Source: Mycolicibacterium tokaiense
GTDB taxonomy: Bacteria; Actinomycetota; Actinomycetes; Mycobacteriales; Mycobacteriaceae
DNA: 64,000 nt
Reading direction: 5' to 3'
NCBI RefSeq assembly: GCF_010725885.1
Contig: NZ_AP022600.1
Location: forward strand, 1,426,001 to 1,490,000
Of this stretch, positions 61,629-64,000 are shown piece after piece; the first letter of the stretch is position 1, and every line of letters starts with the position of its first letter. Under the pieces are notes generated by a model. That model searched no databases. It was not told the DNA's origin and was given only the letters and a program-made list of their open reading frames with translations. A program made the position numbers and the translations under genes.

Positions 61629-62659
61629 TCGACAACATCGACCGACTGCGGCACTGGCTCGCGGACGCCGAAACCCAGCCGGTGGGTGAACACCTGGATG
61701 CCCGGCTGATCGCCGGAGGTCGCTCCAATCCCACCTACGAACTCACCGACGGCCGGCGATCCTGGATCCTGCGGCGTCCGCCAGTGGGGCACGTGCTACC
61801 CACCGCCCACGACATGGGACGCGAGTACCGGGCGCTCACCGCGCTACAGGGCAGCGCCGTGCCGGTGCCCCGCACCGTCGCCCTGTGTGACGACACCACG
61901 GTGATCGGTGCCCGGTTCTACGTGATGGACAAGCTCGAGGGCATCACCCTGCGCACTGCGCAGGACACCGCCAGGCTCACCGAACAGCAGCGAGAAAACT
62001 TGTCCCGCAATGCCATACAGGTGTTGGCTGACTTGCACCGGATCGACCCCGCGCAGGTCGGACTGGCGGACTGGGGCAGGCCCGACGGTTATCTCGAGCG
62101 GCAGCTGAGCCGGTGGATGCGTCAGTGGCAGTCGTCGGTCACCAGGGAACGCCCACAGATCGAGGAACTGCACCGGCGACTGTCCGGTGCGCTGCCGGCG
62201 AGTGACTATCCCGGAATCGTGCACGGCGACTTCAAGATCGACAACCTGATGGTCGCAGCCGACGATCCCACGCGCATCATCGGTCTGCTGGACTGGGAGA
62301 TGTCCACCCTCGGTGACACGCTGACCGACCTGGGGATCCTCTGCTCGTTCTGGGACCACGCCGGCGAGTTCCACAACCCCATCACCGCGGGCGCCACTGC
62401 GCTGCCGGGCTTCCCCACCCGCGACGAACTGGTGGCCGCATACCTGTCTGCCCGCGACATCGACGTCGACGACATCGACTGGTACCTGGTGTTCGCCGAC
62501 TTCAAGATCGCGGTCATCCTCGAGGGTATCCATGCCCGGCATCTCCAAGGGCACACCGAGGGTGAGGACTTCGCCGGCGTCGGCGCGATGGTGGACCCAC
62601 TGCTCGACCGCGCCCTGGAGCGGGCGTCCCGCTCCGCCGTCGCCGCTCTGGCGCGCTGA
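61625..62659 (+). CDS. APH-fold kinase of the acyl-CoA dehydrogenase-linked type (LvaA/ACAD10-11 kinase domain-like)
   Basis: A 344-residue phosphotransferase. Motifs are LIAGGRSNPTYELTDG (nucleotide loop), RREYRAL-like GREYRAL, catalytic loop GIVHGDFKIDNLMV (H-G-D-x4-N) and LLDWEMSTLGDTLTDLG (D-x-E, with the family's T-L-G-D-x-x-x-D). This form of the motif is that of the proteins fused to acyl-CoA dehydrogenases in ACAD10/ACAD11 and of LvaA, which phosphorylates 4-hydroxyacyl-CoA. It is followed by an acyl-CoA dehydrogenase gene after 28 bp. It likely phosphorylates the 4-hydroxyl of an acyl-CoA, readying it for the next enzyme. Confidence 0.87.
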   Translation: MIDNIDRLRHWLADAETQPVGEHLDARLIAGGRSNPTYELTDGRRSWILRRPPVGHVLPTAHDMGREYRALTALQGSAVPVPRTVALCDDTTVIGARFYVMDKLEGITLRTAQDTARLTEQQRENLSRNAIQVLADLHRIDPAQVGLADWGRPDGYLERQLSRWMRQWQSSVTRERPQIEELHRRLSGALPASDYPGIVHGDFKIDNLMVAADDPTRIIGLLDWEMSTLGDTLTDLGILCSFWDHAGEFHNPITAGATALPGFPTRDELVAAYLSARDIDVDDIDWYLVFADFKIAVILEGIHARHLQGHTEGEDFAGVGAMVDPLLDRALERASRSAVAALAR

Positions 62660-62687
62660 CCCATCTGCCGCTGATATCGGAGGATTC

Positions 62688-63950
62688 ATGACCGCCACCG
62701 CCCTGCCCGCCGTCGCACCGACGCTCCCGCCGGAGACCGATCCCGCGGCACTGGACCTCCGCCCGTCCGACCGGGCCCGCGAGTTGCGTTCCGAGCTGGT
62801 CGATTTCATGCACACACACGTCTTCCCGGCTGAACACGAATACGAGGCGTACCGCCAGGCTGCCGGACCGGATGATCACGTGGTACCGCCGGTGGTGGAG
62901 GACCTCAAGGCCGAGGCCCGCTCCCGCGGGCTGTGGAACCTGTTCCTGCCCGCGGAGTCCGGTATCGGTCAGCTCGATTATGCGGGTCTGGCCGAGATCA
63001 CCGGGTGGAGCCTGCATCTGGCCCCGGAGGCCACCAACGGCCAGGCCCCGGACACCGGGAACATGGAGCTGCTGCACCTGTTCGGAACCGACGAGCAGAA
63101 GTCCCGGTGGCTGGCGCCGTTGCTCGAGGGCTCCATTCGCTCGGCGTTCTCCATGACCGAAGTGGCCGTCGCCAGCTCTGATGCCACCAACATCGAGACC
63201 CGCATCGACCGCGACGGCGACGAGTACGTGATCAACGGTCGGAAGTGGTGGACCAGCGGGGCCGCAGATCCGCGCTGCGCGCTGCTGATCGTGATGGGCA
63301 AGACCGATGTGGATGCCGCGCCGCACCGCCAGCAGTCGATGGTGCTGGTGCCCACGTCGGCCCCCGGGGTCACCATCGCGCGCGACGTGCCGGTCTTCGG
63401 TCGCCACGACCAGCACGGTCACTGCGAGGTGGTGTACGACAACGTGCGGGTGCCCGTGACCAACATCCTCGGCGAGGAGGGCGCCGGCTTCGCCGTCGCC
63501 CAGGCCCGGTTGGGTCCTGGCCGCATCCATCACTGCATGCGAGCCCTCGGTGCGGCCGAGCGCGCGCTGAGTCTGATGACCGCGCGGGCCACGTCGCGGG
63601 TGGCCTTCGGCAAGCCGCTGGCCGAGCAGGGCACGGTGCAGCAGCAGATCGCCGAGTCACGCATCGCCATCGACCAGGCGCGCCTGCTGTGCCAGTTTGC
63701 CGCCAAGACCATCGATCTGCATGGCAATCGCGCTGCGGCACAGCTGATCTCGCAGGCCAAGGTGTCGGTGCCGCGGGTCGCCCTGGAGGTGATCGACCGG
63801 GCCATCCAGGTGCACGGCGGTGCCGGCGTCAGCGACGACGTGCCTCTGGCTGCGATGTACGGCTGGCACCGGTCCATGCGCATCTTCGACGGGCCCGACG
63901 AGGTGCATCTGCGTTCCATCGCCAAGGCCGAACTGCGCAAGCAGCACTGA
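62688..63950 (+). CDS. Acyl-CoA dehydrogenase, ACAD10/11-like
   Basis: A 420-residue flavoprotein. SMTEVAVASSDATNIETRI and YVINGRKWWTSGAADPR form the FAD- and substrate-contacting loop, with W-W-T-S-G-A typical of the ACAD11-like branch. LGPGRIHHCMRALGAAERAL, RVAFGKPLAEQGTVQQQIAES and IQVHGGAGVSDDVPLA complete the helical C-terminal domain. The ATG at 62688 lies just after a GGAGG site. Together with the kinase gene upstream it likely converts a 4-phosphoacyl-CoA to a usable enoyl- or 3-hydroxyacyl-CoA for beta-oxidation. An ordinary FadE role is the alternative. Confidence 0.9.
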   Translation: MTATALPAVAPTLPPETDPAALDLRPSDRARELRSELVDFMHTHVFPAEHEYEAYRQAAGPDDHVVPPVVEDLKAEARSRGLWNLFLPAESGIGQLDYAGLAEITGWSLHLAPEATNGQAPDTGNMELLHLFGTDEQKSRWLAPLLEGSIRSAFSMTEVAVASSDATNIETRIDRDGDEYVINGRKWWTSGAADPRCALLIVMGKTDVDAAPHRQQSMVLVPTSAPGVTIARDVPVFGRHDQHGHCEVVYDNVRVPVTNILGEEGAGFAVAQARLGPGRIHHCMRALGAAERALSLMTARATSRVAFGKPLAEQGTVQQQIAESRIAIDQARLLCQFAAKTIDLHGNRAAAQLISQAKVSVPRVALEVIDRAIQVHGGAGVSDDVPLAAMYGWHRSMRIFDGPDEVHLRSIAKAELRKQH

Positions 63951-63960
63951 GCTGCAGCGA

Positions 63961-64000
63961 TCAGTCCGCCCGGCGCAGCGACGCCGCCTTCATCGTCAGG
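63961..64000 (-). CDS. 3' end of an unidentified gene (runs off the window)
   Basis: On the minus strand a frame open from the window edge reads LTMKAASLRRAD and stops at TGA (63963-63961), 10 bp past the end of the convergent acyl-CoA dehydrogenase gene. Only 12 residues are visible, too few to name a family. A tight convergent junction of this kind is usual in this region. Confidence 0.35.
   Translation of the reverse strand, partial: LTMKAASLRRAD

Overview
The window is high-GC actinobacterial DNA and almost certainly comes from a rapidly growing mycobacterium (Mycolicibacterium type). Pointers are an MmpS/MmpL pair followed by DUF732 and DUF5078 secreted proteins, tandem cutinases, a DUF222/HNH (13E12-repeat) gene, an F420-type LLM oxidoreductase, an actinobacterial HelD, frequent GTG starts, and many genes that overlap by 4 nt. 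I saw no rRNA, tRNA, CRISPR array or phage. The only mobile element I can support is one intact IS256-family insertion sequence.

Layout. 1-6980: 5' part of an oxalyl-CoA decarboxylase gene, a zinc alcohol dehydrogenase, a thioesterase, a small membrane protein, a VanY-type peptidase, a membrane metallophosphoesterase, a PHP phosphoesterase, and a translationally coupled pair made of a MenC-like protein without its catalytic residues and an APH-fold kinase. 6966-12914: a tight five-gene minus-strand cluster (LLM oxidoreductase, PfkB kinase, FAH-family hydrolase, serine hydrolase, amidohydrolase), then a DUF5313-like protein, an OhrR-like MarR regulator with a palindromic operator, and an unknown membrane-anchored protein. 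13096-16603: a DUF222/HNH gene split by the IS element, with an 8-bp target duplication; removing the IS and one duplicate restores the frame exactly. 16609-21431: STAS protein, epoxide hydrolase, esterase, LuxR regulator, amidase.

21521-30361 is the metabolic centrepiece. In one direction lie a dimethylglycine oxidase/dehydrogenase, a monomeric sarcosine oxidase-type flavoenzyme, a Rieske monooxygenase like glycine-betaine demethylase, an IclR regulator, L-serine dehydratase and a BCCT transporter. Together they read as uptake of glycine betaine and its breakdown through dimethylglycine, sarcosine, glycine and serine to pyruvate. The same ACGCAACA box stands in front of the first enzyme gene and in front of the transporter gene. 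A 33-residue zinc-ribbon gene lies antisense at the end of the transporter gene. 30677-39372: AraC and TetR regulators, then a five-gene overlapping operon (APC permease, two SDRs, agmatinase-family ureohydrolase, polysaccharide-deacetylase-fold enzyme) divergent from a PucR regulator, then a GlxA-type regulator.

39583-43662 is the mmpS-mmpL-DUF732-DUF5078 export operon, divergent from a TetR gene. 44430-60679 is mostly housekeeping or accessory single genes: ANTAR regulator, epimerase, Rieske protein, two cutinases, HelD, DUF1330/TetR pair, Nudix, phospholipase D-like protein, Ski2-type helicase with DUF3516, aldo-keto reductase, 2-hydroxyacid dehydrogenase, a class V aminotransferase-fold protein, and a Tat-exported GH5 glycosidase. 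61017-63950 is a TetR-APH kinase-acyl-CoA dehydrogenase operon that resembles, as separate genes, the two domains fused in mammalian ACAD10/ACAD11 and the LvaA/LvaC pair of levulinate catabolism.
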